A DNA stretch of 64,000 nucleotides, taken from NCBI RefSeq assembly GCF_003013695.1, contig NZ_CP027792.1, forward strand, positions 3,294,428 through 3,358,427, in the 5' to 3' direction. The notes beneath the pieces are model-generated. The model saw only the letters and a list, made by a program, of their open reading frames with translations, was not told where the DNA came from and did no database searches. Positions 8,744 through 20,985 of this stretch are shown here, in pieces (the stretch's first letter is position 1; every line of letters starts with the position of its first letter). The position numbers were made by a program, and so were the translations under genes. The DNA comes from Pulveribacter suum (GTDB taxonomy: Bacteria; Pseudomonadota; Gammaproteobacteria; Burkholderiales; Burkholderiaceae_C).

Positions 8744-9697
8744 TCAGGCGGCCTTCTTTTGCTGCTGCTCGGCCTGGCGGGCGAGTTCGGCCAGCACCTC
8801 GTCGGCATGCGCGCGCGGGGCCATGGGAAAGCCCAGGCGGGCGCGGCTGTCCAGGTAGCTCTTGGCCACGGCGCGGGCCAGGTTGCGGATGCGGCCGATA
8901 TAGGCGGCCCGCTCGGTCACCGAGATGGCGCCGCGGGCGTCCAGCAGGTTGAAGGTGTGGGCGGCTTTCAGCACCTGCTCGTAGGCCGGCAGGGCCAGCT
9001 GCTCGGCCACCAGGTGCTGGGCCTGCTTTTCGTGTGCGGCAAACGCCGTGAACAGGAAGTCGGCGTCGGAATGCTCGAAGTTGTAGGTGGACTGCTCCAC
9101 CTCGTTTTGGTGATAGACGTCGCCGTAGGTCAGCTTGGTGCCGTCGGGGCTTTCCGTCCAAGTCAGGTTGTAGACGTTGTCCACGCCCTGCAGGTACATG
9201 GCCAGGCGCTCCAGGCCGTAGGTGATCTCGCCCGTGGCGGGCTTGCAGTCGATGCCGCCGACCTGCTGGAAGTAGGTGAACTGCGTGACCTCCATGCCGT
9301 TGAGCCACACCTCCCACCCCAGGCCCCAGGCGCCCAGCGTGGGGTTCTCCCAGTCGTCCTCGACGAAGCGGATGTCGTTCTTTTTCAGGTCGAAGCCGAG
9401 CGTTTGCAGGCTGCCCAAATACAGCTCCAGGATGTTGGCCGGCGCGGGCTTCAAGACCACCTGGTACTGGTAGTAGTGCTGCAGGCGGTTGGGGTTGTCG
9501 CCGTAGCGCCCGTCCTTGGGCCGGCGGCTGGGCTGCACATAGGCGGCGCGCCAGGGCTCGGGACCGATGGAGCGCAGGAAGGTGGCGGTGTGCGAGGTGC
9601 CGGCTCCCACTTCCATGTCGTAGGGCTGCAGGAGCGCGCAGCCCTGTTCGGCCCAGTAGGACTGCAGTTTCAGGATGATCTGTTGGAAGGTCAGCAT
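8744..9697 (-). CDS. glyQ: glycine--tRNA ligase alpha subunit
   Basis: The 317-residue protein matches GlyQ closely: [20 protein letters not shown], then the class II synthetase core with [12 protein letters not shown] and [20 protein letters not shown]. It carries glycine activation in the alpha2beta2 synthetase. It is first gene of the glyQ-glyS pair. The C-terminus ends in a Gln/Lys-rich tail (AEQQQKKAA) just before the CTG-rich spacer. The 129 bp upstream hold no gene. Confidence 0.97.
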   Translation of the reverse strand: MLTFQQIILKLQSYWAEQGCALLQPYDMEVGAGTSHTATFLRSIGPEPWRAAYVQPSRRPKDGRYGDNPNRLQHYYQYQVVLKPAPANILELYLGSLQTLGFDLKKNDIRFVEDDWENPTLGAWGLGWEVWLNGMEVTQFTYFQQVGGIDCKPATGEITYGLERLAMYLQGVDNVYNLTWTESPDGTKLTYGDVYHQNEVEQSTYNFEHSDADFLFTAFAAHEKQAQHLVAEQLALPAYEQVLKAAHTFNLLDARGAISVTERAAYIGRIRNLARAVAKSYLDSRARLGFPMAPRAHADEVLAELARQAEQQQKKAA

Positions 9698-9826
9698 GGC
9701 GGGGGAGTCGATGGAGAGGGCGCACGGCTGGGCGTGCGCGAACCGACCATTTTAGGCGCTGGCGTTTTCCCTCTTGCCTGGCAGCTGCAGAGCTGCCGCC
9801 CAAAGCTCAAGCGCGCGGCGACAGCG

Positions 9827-10234
9827 TCACCGCCCCAGCTCCACGATCTGGTTGAGCCGCGCGCAGCACTCGGCAAACAGGCCGTCGGCCAGCCGCTTCA
9901 AGGGATGCGCCGCCGCCTGGCGCGCGCGCCAGTCGAAGGACTTGGGCTGGTGGCACAGGACATAGCTGACTTTGCCCACTTTCCGGCCGCCTGCCTGCCC
10001 CACCGCGACGGCGAAGGGGTTGTCGGCGTTGTATTCGGCGGTGGTCATGGGCAGGCCGATGACGAGCGAAGTGCGGTCGTTGAAGACACGGGGCGAGAGC
10101 ACCAGGAGGGGATGCAGATCGCGCATCTCGCGCCCGGCCTGCGGAGTGCAATTGATCCAGATGATGTCCTGCCGCTCAGGCATCCAGGGTTGCTGGCGGC
10201 GCGCGGCAGGCTTGGCCGCCTTGGAGGTCACCAT
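9827..10234 (-). CDS. mazF: MazF/PemK-family toxin
   Basis: The 135-residue protein has the MazF/ChpB core: DIIWINCTPQAGREMRDLHP, LVLSPRVFNDRTSLVIGLPMTT and a late KVSYVLCHQPKSFDWRARQA. MazF toxins are sequence-specific endoribonucleases that cut mRNA. The gene overlaps mazE by 7 bp, the usual antitoxin-first order. A second ATG at 10183 (MPERQDIIW) would remove a basic N-terminal stretch of 17 residues and cannot be excluded as the true start. Confidence 0.9.
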   Translation of the reverse strand: MVTSKAAKPAARRQQPWMPERQDIIWINCTPQAGREMRDLHPLLVLSPRVFNDRTSLVIGLPMTTAEYNADNPFAVAVGQAGGRKVGKVSYVLCHQPKSFDWRARQAAAHPLKRLADGLFAECCARLNQIVELGR

Positions 10235-10485
10235 TTTTCAGCGCCCACGGGCTCGACTGCCATGGCTTCTGCGCCGTGGCGCGCGGGGTCGAACTGCGCC
10301 AGGCGCTGCGCGAGCGTGGGGGCGGCGTTGGGTAAAGGGGTGATGGTGATGCCCTCGTCGTTCACCGTCACGCGCACCATTTGCTCGGCCTGCAGCTGCG
10401 CGGCACGGGCCACGTTGCCGGGCAGGCGCACGCCCAGGTTGTTGCCCCATTTCTTGATGCCGACGATGGCTTGCGCGTTGCTCAT
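10228..10485 (-). CDS. mazE: MazE-family antitoxin (AbrB fold)
   Basis: The 85-residue protein starts MSNAQAIVGIKKWGNNLGVRLP. The IKKWGNNLGVRLP stretch is the swapped-hairpin AbrB/MazE DNA-binding element. The C-terminal 40 residues (LAQRLAQFDPARHGAEAM) would wrap the MazF toxin. The start at 10485 was chosen over 10545 because the conserved domain begins there and an 18-bp palindrome, the likely operator, lies 21 bp upstream. The pair should autoregulate through it. Confidence 0.9.
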   Translation of the reverse strand: MSNAQAIVGIKKWGNNLGVRLPGNVARAAQLQAEQMVRVTVNDEGITITPLPNAAPTLAQRLAQFDPARHGAEAMAVEPVGAEKW

Positions 10486-10505
10486 GGCTAGCCCCAGTTG
10501 TTTAA

Positions 10506-10523
10506 ACAATGTATAGACATTGT
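10506..10523. promoter_or_regulatory. putative mazEF operator palindrome
   Basis: ACAATGT-ATAG-ACATTGT is a perfect 7-bp inverted repeat with a 4-bp centre, 21 bp upstream of the mazE ATG. It overlaps AT-rich promoter-like sequence (TATACA, TACAAT on the minus strand), consistent with MazE or MazEF blocking its own promoter. The assignment is inferred from position and symmetry. Confidence 0.65.
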
Positions 10524-10555
10524 ACTTCCACGGCGAAACCAGCAAGAAATTGAAA

Positions 10556-10604
10556 ATTGGGGGTCAGATTCCAATTTCGCTGCAAATTGGAATCTGACCC
10601 CAAT
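10556..10604. repeat. 18-bp perfect inverted repeat, REP/RAYT-like
   Basis: Arms at 10560-10577 and 10584-10601 (GGGGTCAGATTCCAATTT and its complement) flank a 6-nt loop. The GGGGTCAGA...AATTGG type is one I associate with REP elements mobilised by Y1 (RAYT) transposases. No transposase gene is nearby. It lies between the divergently ending mazE promoter region and the 3' end of lpdA and could also stop transcription. Confidence 0.7.
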
Positions 10605-10631
10605 CAAAGGCCCGATGGCTGATGCTGCCGC

Positions 10632-12029
<1,398 letters not shown>

Positions 12030-12112
12030 ATCAATTGCTCTATCGCGCTGTGCGCCGCCCGCAGACCGTAAACCGCAAAGGAGCCGATGGCCGCGGAGCA
12101 GGCCAAGCCAGC

Positions 12113-12192
12113 GGACGCCGTGGAGCGGGCTTTGCCCGGCCACTGGCGTCGTTCCCCTTGAGGGGGAAGGCGCCGCAGGCGACTCAGGGGGT
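12113..12192. repeat. modular hairpin repeat, copy 1
   Basis: Three hairpin modules lie side by side: GACGCC...GCGGGCTTTGCCCG...GGCGTC, then TTCCCCTTGAGGGGGAA, then CGCCGCAGGCGACTCAGGGGG. The same order of modules is seen at 45915-46014 and, reversed, at 50508-50600. It separates the E2 and E3 genes. Confidence 0.65.
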
Positions 12193-12204
12193 GTTTCATG
12201 TCAT

Positions 12205-13542
12205 TCACTCGACGAACAGCAGCGCCGGGGTTTCCAGCAGCGCACGCATGGCCTGGATGAAGCGCGCCGCGTCCATGCCGTCGACCACGCGGTGGTCGAA
12301 CGACGAGGACAGGTTCATCAGCTGGCGCGCAACCACGTGGCCGCCCTGGAACATCGGCCGCTCCACCATCCGGTTGACGCCGACGATGGCGACCTCCGGG
12401 TGGTTGATGACCGGCGTGCTGGCGATGCCGCCGAGCGCCCCGAGGCTGGTCAACGTGATGGTCGAGCCCGAGAGCTCGTCGCGCGCGGCCTTGCCGGTGC
12501 GCGCCCCTTCGGCCACGCGGGCTATTGACGCAGCGCTCTGCCACAGGTCCAGGCTTTCGGCGTGGCGCAGCACGGGCACCATCAGGCCGCCGTCGGTCTG
12601 CGTCGCCACGCCCAGGTGCACCGCCTCGTAGCGCGTGACCACGCCCGCGTCGTCGTCGTAGCGGGCGTTGATCTGCGGAAAGTCGCGCAGGGCCAGCACC
12701 ATGGCACGCGCCAGGAAGGGCAGCAGCGTGAGCTTGCCGCGCGTGGCGCCGTGCAGCTGGTTCAGCCGCTGGCGCAGGGCCTCCAGCTCGGTCACGTCGA
12801 TCTCCTCGACGTAGCTGAAATGCGGGATGCGGCGCTTGGCCTCCTGCATCTTCTGCGCGATCTTGCGGCGCAGGCCGATGACGGGGATCTGCTCCTCGCC
12901 GTGGCGCTCCACGTACTGCGAGCGGCCCTGGGCGGCGGGCTGGCCGGCGCTGGCGGCCCAAGCATCCAGGTCTTCGTGCGAGATGCGGCCGGCCGGGCCG
13001 CTGCCGTGCACGTAGCGCAGGTCGATGCCCCGCTCCTGCGCGGCGCGGCGCACCGCGGGCGAGGCCAGCGGGCGCTCGCCAGCGCTGCGCGCCACGGCGG
13101 CAGGCGCGGTGCGTGCGGCGCCGCGCGCACCGCCAGCCGCCGGCGCCGGCGCCTCGCGCGGCGCGGCGGGCGCGGGCGCCGGAGCGGCAGCAGGCGCTGG
13201 GGCCGGCGCTGCCGCAGCGGGCGCATTTGCTACTGAATTGATAGCTGCTGGCGCTTGACTGGCAAGCGCTGAGGCCGAATTTTCCTTCAAATTCCCTTCG
13301 CCCTCGACCTCCAGCCGCACCAGCTCGGCGCCCACGGCCAGCACCTGGCCCACGGCGCCGCCCAGGGCCAGCACCTTGCCCGGCACGTGCGCCGGGATCT
13401 CCACCGTCGCCTTGTCGGTCATCACGTCGGCGATCGGCTGGTCCTCGGCCACCACGTCGCCCGGCTGCACGTGCCAGGCCACCAGCTCCACCTCGGCAAT
13501 GCCCTCGCCGATGTCGGGCATGCGGATCACGTAAATACCCAT
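12205..13542 (-). CDS. bkdB: 2-oxoacid dehydrogenase E2 (branched-chain dihydrolipoyl acyltransferase)
   Basis: The 445-residue protein has one lipoyl domain with the lipoylated lysine K44 in TDKATVEIP. A long Ala/Pro linker (about 82-155) follows, then a peripheral subunit-binding domain (about 160-195) and the acyltransferase domain with the HxxxDG motif H417-G422 (DHRVVDG). It transfers the acyl group from E1 to CoA. Part of the linker (residues 86-104, including QAPAAINSVA) is encoded by a palindromic repeat copy. The gene follows E1beta by 1 bp. Confidence 0.93.
   Translation of the reverse strand: MGIYVIRMPDIGEGIAEVELVAWHVQPGDVVAEDQPIADVMTDKATVEIPAHVPGKVLALGGAVGQVLAVGAELVRLEVEGEGNLKENSASALASQAPAAINSVANAPAAAAPAPAPAAAPAPAPAAPREAPAPAAGGARGAARTAPAAVARSAGERPLASPAVRRAAQERGIDLRYVHGSGPAGRISHEDLDAWAASAGQPAAQGRSQYVERHGEEQIPVIGLRRKIAQKMQEAKRRIPHFSYVEEIDVTELEALRQRLNQLHGATRGKLTLLPFLARAMVLALRDFPQINARYDDDAGVVTRYEAVHLGVATQTDGGLMVPVLRHAESLDLWQSAASIARVAEGARTGKAARDELSGSTITLTSLGALGGIASTPVINHPEVAIVGVNRMVERPMFQGGHVVARQLMNLSSSFDHRVVDGMDAARFIQAMRALLETPALLFVE
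13230..13285. repeat. dispersed palindromic repeat inside bkdB
   Basis: The + strand reads TTGATAGCTGCTGGCGCTTG, loop, CAAGCGCTGAGGCC. It lies in frame in the flexible linker of E2 and encodes ASALASQAPAAINSV on the minus strand. The decapeptide QAPAAINSVA is nearly the same as QAPAAINTEA in the unrelated MocR regulator at 47.2 kb. Confidence 0.85.
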
Positions 13543-13543
13543 G

Positions 13544-14674
13544 TCATGCCTCCTTGCCGACAGCGCGTTTCAAGGCCGCGCCCACGCGGGCGGGGCCGGG
13601 GAAGTAGTCCCATTCCTGGGCGTGCGGGTAGGGCGTGTCCCAGCCCGTGACGCGCTCGATGGGCGCCTCCAGGTGCCAGAAGCACTCCTCCTGCACCAGC
13701 GCCACCAGCTCGGCGCCAAAGCCGCTGGTGCGCGTGGCCTCGTGCACCACGACGCAGCGGCCGGTCTTCTTGACCGAATTGACTACTGTGTCCAGGTCCA
13801 GCGGCCAGATGGAGCGCAGGTCGATGACCTCGGCGTCCACACCGGCCTCGCGCGCGGCGCACTCGGCCACCCAGACCATGGTGCCGTAGGTCAGCACCGT
13901 CACCTCCTTGCCGGGGCGGAAGACCACGGCCCTGTCCAGTGGCACGCGGTAGTAGCCCTCGGGCACCATGCCCAGCGCGTGCTTCGACCAGGGCACCACC
14001 GGCCGGTCGTGGTGGCCGTCGAACGGGCCGTTATAGAGGCGCTTGGGCTCCAGGAAGATGACCGGGTCTTCGCACTCGATGGAGGCAATCAAGAGGCCCT
14101 TGGCGTCGTACGGGTTGCTGGGCATCACCGTGCGCAGGCCGCAGACGTGGGTGAAGAACGCCTCGGGGCTCTGGCTGTGCGTCTGCCCGCCGTAGATGCC
14201 GCCGCCGCAGGGCATGCGAATCGTCATGGCCGAGGTGAAGTCGCCGTTGGAGCGGTGCCGCATGCGCGCCGCCTCTGACACGATCTGGTCGGTGGCCGGG
14301 TAGAAGTAGTCGGCAAACTGGATCTCGACCACGGGTTTGAGCCCATAGGCCGCCATGCCGATGGCCGTGCCGACGATGCCGCCCTCGGAGATCGGCGCGT
14401 CGAAGCAGCGCGTCTTGCCGTACTTGGCCTGCAGGCCTTCGGTGACGCGGAACACGCCGCCGAAGTAGCCCACGTCCTGGCCATAGACGATGACGTTGTC
14501 GTCGCGCTCCATCATCACGTCCATGGCCGAGCGCAGCGACTGGATCATGGTCATGGGCACGCGGGCAGCGTCGGGCGCCTGCGCCTCGGCGCGCTGCTCA
14601 TCGCGCTTTTGCTGCTGCGCGGTGATGGGCTCGGCCTGCTGGATGGCCCTTGCGGTGTCTTCTGTCGTGGCCAT
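13544..14674 (-). CDS. bkdA2: 2-oxoacid dehydrogenase E1 beta subunit
   Basis: The 376-residue protein has the E1-beta transketolase-like core: VPMTMIQSLRSAMDVMMERD, GVFRVTEGLQAKYGKTRCFD and APISEGGIVGTAIGMAAYG. The last 100 residues form the C-terminal transketolase domain (VTVLTYGTMVWVAECAA). About 35 polar N-terminal residues precede the conserved region, longer than usual. With BkdA1 it forms the ThDP-dependent E1 that decarboxylates branched-chain 2-oxoacids from Val, Leu and Ile. Its ATG starts 2 bp after the E1alpha stop. Confidence 0.94.
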   Translation of the reverse strand: MATTEDTARAIQQAEPITAQQQKRDEQRAEAQAPDAARVPMTMIQSLRSAMDVMMERDDNVIVYGQDVGYFGGVFRVTEGLQAKYGKTRCFDAPISEGGIVGTAIGMAAYGLKPVVEIQFADYFYPATDQIVSEAARMRHRSNGDFTSAMTIRMPCGGGIYGGQTHSQSPEAFFTHVCGLRTVMPSNPYDAKGLLIASIECEDPVIFLEPKRLYNGPFDGHHDRPVVPWSKHALGMVPEGYYRVPLDRAVVFRPGKEVTVLTYGTMVWVAECAAREAGVDAEVIDLRSIWPLDLDTVVNSVKKTGRCVVVHEATRTSGFGAELVALVQEECFWHLEAPIERVTGWDTPYPHAQEWDYFPGPARVGAALKRAVGKEA

Positions 14675-14676
14675 GG

Positions 14677-17370
<2,694 letters not shown>

Positions 17371-17982
17371 TCAGTGCTGCGCCAGCAGCGCCTCCAGCTG
17401 CTGCACAAACGCCCTGTCCTGGGGCTCGACCTTGCTGCCGTAGTGCGTGACCGAGCGGCCCGTGCGGTCGATCAAATACTTGTTGAAGTTCCAGCTCGGC
17501 TTCTGGCCGGTGGCCTGCGCCAGTTGCCGGTAGAGGGGATTGACGTCCGAGCCGCGCACCGCCGTGCGCGCGAACATCGGAAAGGCCACGCCGTAGGTGT
17601 TGTAGCAAAAATCCGCGATGTCCTTGTTGTCGCTTTTTTCCTGCAAAAAGTCGTTGGACGGAAAGCCCAGCACCACCAGGCCGCGGTCCTTGTACTTTTT
17701 GTAGAGCGCCTCCAGCCCCTCGTACTGGTAGGTGAAGCCGCAGTAGCTGGCGGTGTTGACCACCAGCAGCACCTTGCCGGCGTATTGGCACAGGGACTGC
17801 GGGCTTTCGTCCTGCAGGCGGGGGAAGGTGTGCTGCAGCAGGGCCGGGCAGTTGGCGGGCGCCGGCTGGGCCGCCCGGGTGGCAGGACTGGCGCCGGCAG
17901 CAGGCTGGGACGCGGCGGTCTGCGCCACTGCCGGCACGGTGGAGAACGCGGCGCACCACAGCGCCAGGGCACGGACAGACAT
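17371..17982 (-). CDS. exported glutathione peroxidase-like protein
   Basis: The 203-residue protein has a signal peptide (MSVRALALWCAAFSTVPAVAQ) and an Ala/Pro spacer to about residue 45. The GPx fold follows: catalytic C81 in NTASYCGFTYQYEGL, FPSNDF with Asp in place of the usual Gln, and W164-N165 (SWNFNKYL). Such Cys-type peroxidases usually use thioredoxin-like donors rather than glutathione. It probably detoxifies peroxides in the periplasm. The ATG at 17982 follows a strong AGGAGG site. It is convergent with the roadblock gene. Confidence 0.88.
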   Translation of the reverse strand: MSVRALALWCAAFSTVPAVAQTAASQPAAGASPATRAAQPAPANCPALLQHTFPRLQDESPQSLCQYAGKVLLVVNTASYCGFTYQYEGLEALYKKYKDRGLVVLGFPSNDFLQEKSDNKDIADFCYNTYGVAFPMFARTAVRGSDVNPLYRQLAQATGQKPSWNFNKYLIDRTGRSVTHYGSKVEPQDRAFVQQLEALLAQH

Positions 17983-18206
17983 GGACGGAGCCTCCTGCGG
18001 AAGATGGAAGGGGAAACGCGCCGATTGTGGTGCTGCCGGCGCACGGACGTCGGACGCGCCGGCAGCCACCCATCCGCCAGCCGGGTCGAAGGCGCTGCGG
18101 TCAGGCCTGGTGCGTTGCCGCCCTGCCCGCCCTGCCGCGCATCCGCCTGGACCGGCAGCAGGGCCGCCCGCCCGTCACGGTGCCTGCCGGGCGCCGCCAC
18201 GACGCA

Positions 18207-18938
18207 TCAGTCCGCCGGACCACCGCTCCAGCGGGACAGCCACCCACGGATCAGCCCTGCCTGAAAAAACGGCACCGGCGTGTCGAATCCGCCCGCCTGG
18301 ATGATGCCCGCCACCTGGCCGGGCGGCAGCACCGCCACGTCGGTGGCATAAGCCTTGCGCATCCGCTCCATCGCCTCGGGCGACACGTCTGCCGCCACCA
18401 TCATGTGCATCCAGGCGCGCAGCAGCACCTCGTATTCGGGCGAACGCACGTCGGACGCCAGATCGGTGCTGGCCAGGATGCCGCCGGGCCGCAGCCGCTG
18501 GCCGATCTGGCGAAAGAAGCCCGAGCGCACGGCAGGATCGACCATGAACTGCGACACCAGAAAGCAGGTGGCGGCGTCGAAGCTGTCGCCCTGCCCTGCC
18601 GCCGCCGTGGCGGGCGCCAGGGTGTCCAGATAGCCCTCGTGCAATACGCAGCGCTGCGCAAAGCCCTGCTGCTCCGCCAGATCGCGGCAGACCTGCAGCA
18701 TGGCGCCGGACGGCTCGACCGCCGTGAAGCGCCAGCCCGGATGCTGGCGCGCCAAGTGCGCGAGCTCGGCCCCCGTGCCCACGCCGACGCACAGGATGCG
18801 TGCATCGGCCGGCAGCTCGGCAAAGGCCGCATCCAGCAGCAGGTGCAGGCACTCGCGGATGGGCTGCGTCTTGGCCCATTGCGTGTCATAGCTGGCGGCC
18901 TGCTGGTCAAAGAGTGCCTTGATGTCGTCCTGGTTCAT
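18207..18938 (-). CDS. class I SAM-dependent methyltransferase
   Basis: The 243-residue protein has a SAM-binding motif I (ILCVGVGTGAELAHLA), motif II (FTAVEPSGAML) and LRPGGILASTDL as the post-III segment. The substrate cannot be assigned. The sequence resembles general methyltransferase domain 25 proteins. The start at 18938 precedes MNQDDIKALFDQQAASYDTQW, typical of this family. It stands alone: 224 bp separate it from the peroxidase gene downstream, and upstream lies the edge of the integron. Confidence 0.85.
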   Translation of the reverse strand: MNQDDIKALFDQQAASYDTQWAKTQPIRECLHLLLDAAFAELPADARILCVGVGTGAELAHLARQHPGWRFTAVEPSGAMLQVCRDLAEQQGFAQRCVLHEGYLDTLAPATAAAGQGDSFDAATCFLVSQFMVDPAVRSGFFRQIGQRLRPGGILASTDLASDVRSPEYEVLLRAWMHMMVAADVSPEAMERMRKAYATDVAVLPPGQVAGIIQAGGFDTPVPFFQAGLIRGWLSRWSGGPAD

Positions 18939-19230
18939 GTGATGTTTGCTGCATGTGGGTGGTGGTGGGCGTGGCACCGCGCCAAGCTGATTGGCTGCCG
19001 TGCGAGAGCAGGAGCCGAGAGCTTGCGGCCTGGTCGGGCAACGGGTGCACAGCCCACGCTACCGGCGAACAGTGAAAAACCCTGAGCGTTTCCAATCTAA
19101 TAGCCAACGACGCACCGCTGGCGGTACTCAGCGACCACGACAGTCCGCAACGGTCGAAACGGCAACAGGGGAAGCGTAGGGCCGCGTCGAAGCCTCAGAA
19201 CAGAAAAGAGCGAGCACGGTCAGTGCCTGG
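18939..19230. other. transition from host DNA into the low-GC integron region
   Basis: This 292-bp stretch has no convincing gene and no attC site that I can defend. Base composition falls from the very GC-rich host pattern to a clearly AT-richer one at about 19.07 kb, which I take as the distal end of the cassette array. Confidence 0.4.
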
Positions 19231-19644
19231 TCAGGTTGGCAAGTCGACTTTGGCAATAGTCCCAAGCGCAACAGCGACCAACTTCTCTTCGCCCCCTTCA
19301 TGGCAAAAGATTTGGCACTGGCACACAGCTTGGCGCTTACCTGACGAGACCACGGAAGCCCGTGCTGTCAACTTGGCACCAAGGGCAGGGCGCACGTAGT
19401 TGATTTTATATTCGGAAGTAACGCAATCGCCTAGGACCGAGCCCCCGGCATAGGTCAAGCAGTTATCCGCCAAGTAACTGACAACGCCACCATGGACGAA
19501 GCCATGTTGCTGCCTGTGGTGATTGTCGATTTTCATCACCAACTCGGCATTACCACGATCTAATATGGTCAGCTCGGCACCGAGCAATACGCTGAATGGT
19601 TGCTTCGCAAGAATCTCTTTCCCGAAATTCAATAATTCGCTCAT
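19231..19644 (-). CDS. PaaI-family (hotdog) thioesterase
   Basis: The 137-residue protein has the PaaI hotdog signature: HGFVHGGVVSYLAD (residues 47-60) with the catalytic Asp, then the strand YKINYVRPALGAKLTARASVV. These enzymes hydrolyse acyl-CoA thioesters. Base composition is AT-richer than the host genes, and the gene shares strand and position with the distal cassettes. It is therefore probably an old cassette whose attC has decayed; no clean attC is visible at its 3' end. Confidence 0.85.
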   Translation of the reverse strand: MSELLNFGKEILAKQPFSVLLGAELTILDRGNAELVMKIDNHHRQQHGFVHGGVVSYLADNCLTYAGGSVLGDCVTSEYKINYVRPALGAKLTARASVVSSGKRQAVCQCQIFCHEGGEEKLVAVALGTIAKVDLPT

Positions 19645-19744
19645 AGATAGCTCAAATACATTGTGATGCTTTACCGAGGAAAACCGGAACGGCTTGGCCG
19701 ATCGGACCTCTCACCGGCACGGAAAGTTGGCATTGTGAAAATGC

Positions 19745-20053
19745 CTACGGACAAACCAACCCAGTGACGTCGGTCGCATGTACCGATGCCACTAGCTGCG
19801 CGTTGAAGAAGGCCTGGGTGTGCGGGAGCTGCATATTCAGTTTGAATGCTTCGTCGTCGACGAAATGCTCCAGAAGAACAAATTGTTCGTCGTCAGAGAT
19901 TGACTGAAGAAGAGTGAACTCAATGCAGCCCGGCTCTGCGCACGTAGCGGATTCAAGAACCTGAAGCGCGGTTCTCAATTCCGCCTGCCGCCCCGGTTTT
20001 GCCGTCAAGCGTACGAGTTTCTGAACGGGCACCTGATTCTTTGCCGTTGCCAT
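19745..20053 (-). CDS. antibiotic biosynthesis monooxygenase (ABM/YgiN-like) domain protein
   Basis: The 102-residue protein has the small ABM ferredoxin-like fold: KLVRLTAKPGRQAELRTALQ, CIEFTLLQSISDDEQFVLLEHF and a final helix around THPHTQAFFNAQ-like LPHTQAFFNAQL. Homologs act as quinol monooxygenases or haem-degrading enzymes; which one cannot be told. It lies between an attC-like site (20159-20218) and the thioesterase gene, on the cassette strand, so it is probably the next cassette. I could not find a convincing attC at its own 3' end. Confidence 0.82.
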   Translation of the reverse strand: MATAKNQVPVQKLVRLTAKPGRQAELRTALQVLESATCAEPGCIEFTLLQSISDDEQFVLLEHFVDDEAFKLNMQLPHTQAFFNAQLVASVHATDVTGLVCP

Positions 20054-20158
20054 CTTGTTTCCTAGGAATGATCGATCTGGCGATGGTGAAAGTGGAAGAC
20101 GCCCGCGGCCGAGGCAAGCCTATTCGGTTTCGGCAAAGCGGTGGGGCGGTATTGCGAC

Positions 20159-20218
20159 GGTCAACACCTGGGTCAAGCCGCATCACGAAGTGGCGTCCGC
20201 TTGGAGCAATTGTCAGGC
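20159..20218 (-). other. attC site of the OsmC cassette (degenerate ends)
   Basis: About 60 bp bounded by GGTCAAC and GTCAGGC, with complementary inner arms CAAGCCGC / GTCCGCTTGG around a spacer. The 7-bp ends depart from the RYYYAAC/GTTRRRY consensus at one position each. It overlaps the stop codon of the OsmC-like gene. Confidence 0.65.
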
Positions 20219-20629
20219 AGCGGGCTCATCCCACGCCATCCTCTGCACGCTACAGCCCGACCTGAGCGTGTTGTGTACCTCCGCCAGACGGTCGGTTTCC
20301 GCCAGCAGGTGATCAATTTGCTCTGGCGTTGCCGACGACTCGACTCGGGCATGATAGACGACCGACTCCGAGCCGAGCCCGATGCCATTGAATCGCGCTG
20401 CGGCAACCACTTCGCAGCCGTTTACTTCAATGCCGATGCGGGCTCCCTCGCGGTATAGGTCGTTGCAGTAGCAGATTGCGAGCGCTGCGATAAGAAGCTT
20501 GCCGCCGTTCAGTAAACTACCGTGTGCGTTGGGCTTAGCTGCCACCTCGAATTGCTGCACGTTGCCCGCCGTGCAAACGCGTACGTCGTGTTCGCTCGCA
20601 TGGTTACGAATGTACGCCGAAATCTCCAT
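20213..20629 (-). CDS. OsmC-family peroxiredoxin-like protein (integron cassette)
   Basis: The 138-residue protein shows the OsmC pattern: LLNGGKLLIAALAICYCNDLYREG with cysteines 53/55, then VSSATPEQI-like ESSATPEQIDHLLAE and a final SGCSV. Ohr/OsmC proteins reduce organic hydroperoxides with a Cys pair; both cysteine positions appear kept. It is a cassette gene flanked by attC-like sites on both sides. The ATG at 20629 was chosen because upstream codons translate attC sequence. Confidence 0.82.
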   Translation of the reverse strand: MEISAYIRNHASEHDVRVCTAGNVQQFEVAAKPNAHGSLLNGGKLLIAALAICYCNDLYREGARIGIEVNGCEVVAAARFNGIGLGSESVVYHARVESSATPEQIDHLLAETDRLAEVHNTLRSGCSVQRMAWDEPAA

Positions 20630-20642
20630 ATGCAATGCTTCT

Positions 20643-20716
20643 ACACAACCGGCCCACTGCCTGAAGTAAGGCAAGCCGCGCTGCGAAGCGGCGTCGGCTT
20701 GAATAAATTGTTAGGC
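20643..20716 (-). other. attC site of the 62-residue membrane protein cassette
   Basis: Ends in GTTAGGC (20710-20716), with inner complementary arms GCAAGCCGCGCTGC / GCGGCGTCGGCTTG. The far end is imperfect, either ACACAAC at 20643 or GCCCACT at 20652. Confidence 0.65.
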
Positions 20717-20723
20717 GACATGT

Positions 20724-20912
20724 CTAGTCTCCACCGCCACCGTCAGATTGATCGGAATCCCCTACGCCGAACGACATCCAAGCGTCCTGCCGAACACTAT
20801 TTATGACACCAAAGGCAAATATGAGGCACGCAACGCCGAGTATTCCATGAGTCTCAACGAGCAGCGCGAATCCAAAAACTGCAAGTCCGACCCCGACCAG
20901 GTACTGAAGCAT
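20724..20912 (-). CDS. small membrane protein (integron cassette)
   Basis: This 62-residue protein has two hydrophobic segments (about 3-18 and 23-37, VGVGLAVFGFALLVE and GILGVACLIFAFGV). A polar, Gly/Asp-rich tail follows (GVGDSDQSDGGGGD). It fills one cassette between attC sites and has no recognised family. Two-helix hairpin membrane proteins of this size are common in integron cassettes; function unknown. Confidence 0.6.
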   Translation of the reverse strand: MLQYLVGVGLAVFGFALLVETHGILGVACLIFAFGVINSVRQDAWMSFGVGDSDQSDGGGGD

Positions 20913-20921
20913 GTGTGTGTC

Positions 20922-20985
20922 GCCTAACGTGCTAAATAAGCGGCGGCGTAGCCATCCGCATGATTAAAGGCTTACGTTTCACTGA
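20922..20985 (-). other. attC site of the nuclease-like cassette (one end degenerate)
   Basis: Starts with a clean GCCTAAC (20922-20928) and has inner arms AATAAGCGGCGGC / GCCATCCGCATGATT. The far 7-bp end is not a good GTTRRRY match. It overlaps the 3' end of the cassette gene. Confidence 0.55.

Noticed and set aside
19690..19745. Possible attC at the 3' end of the ABM-domain gene
   Set aside because: GTTGGCA fails the GTTRRRY pattern and no complementary inner arms are present; kept only as a likely decayed boundary.
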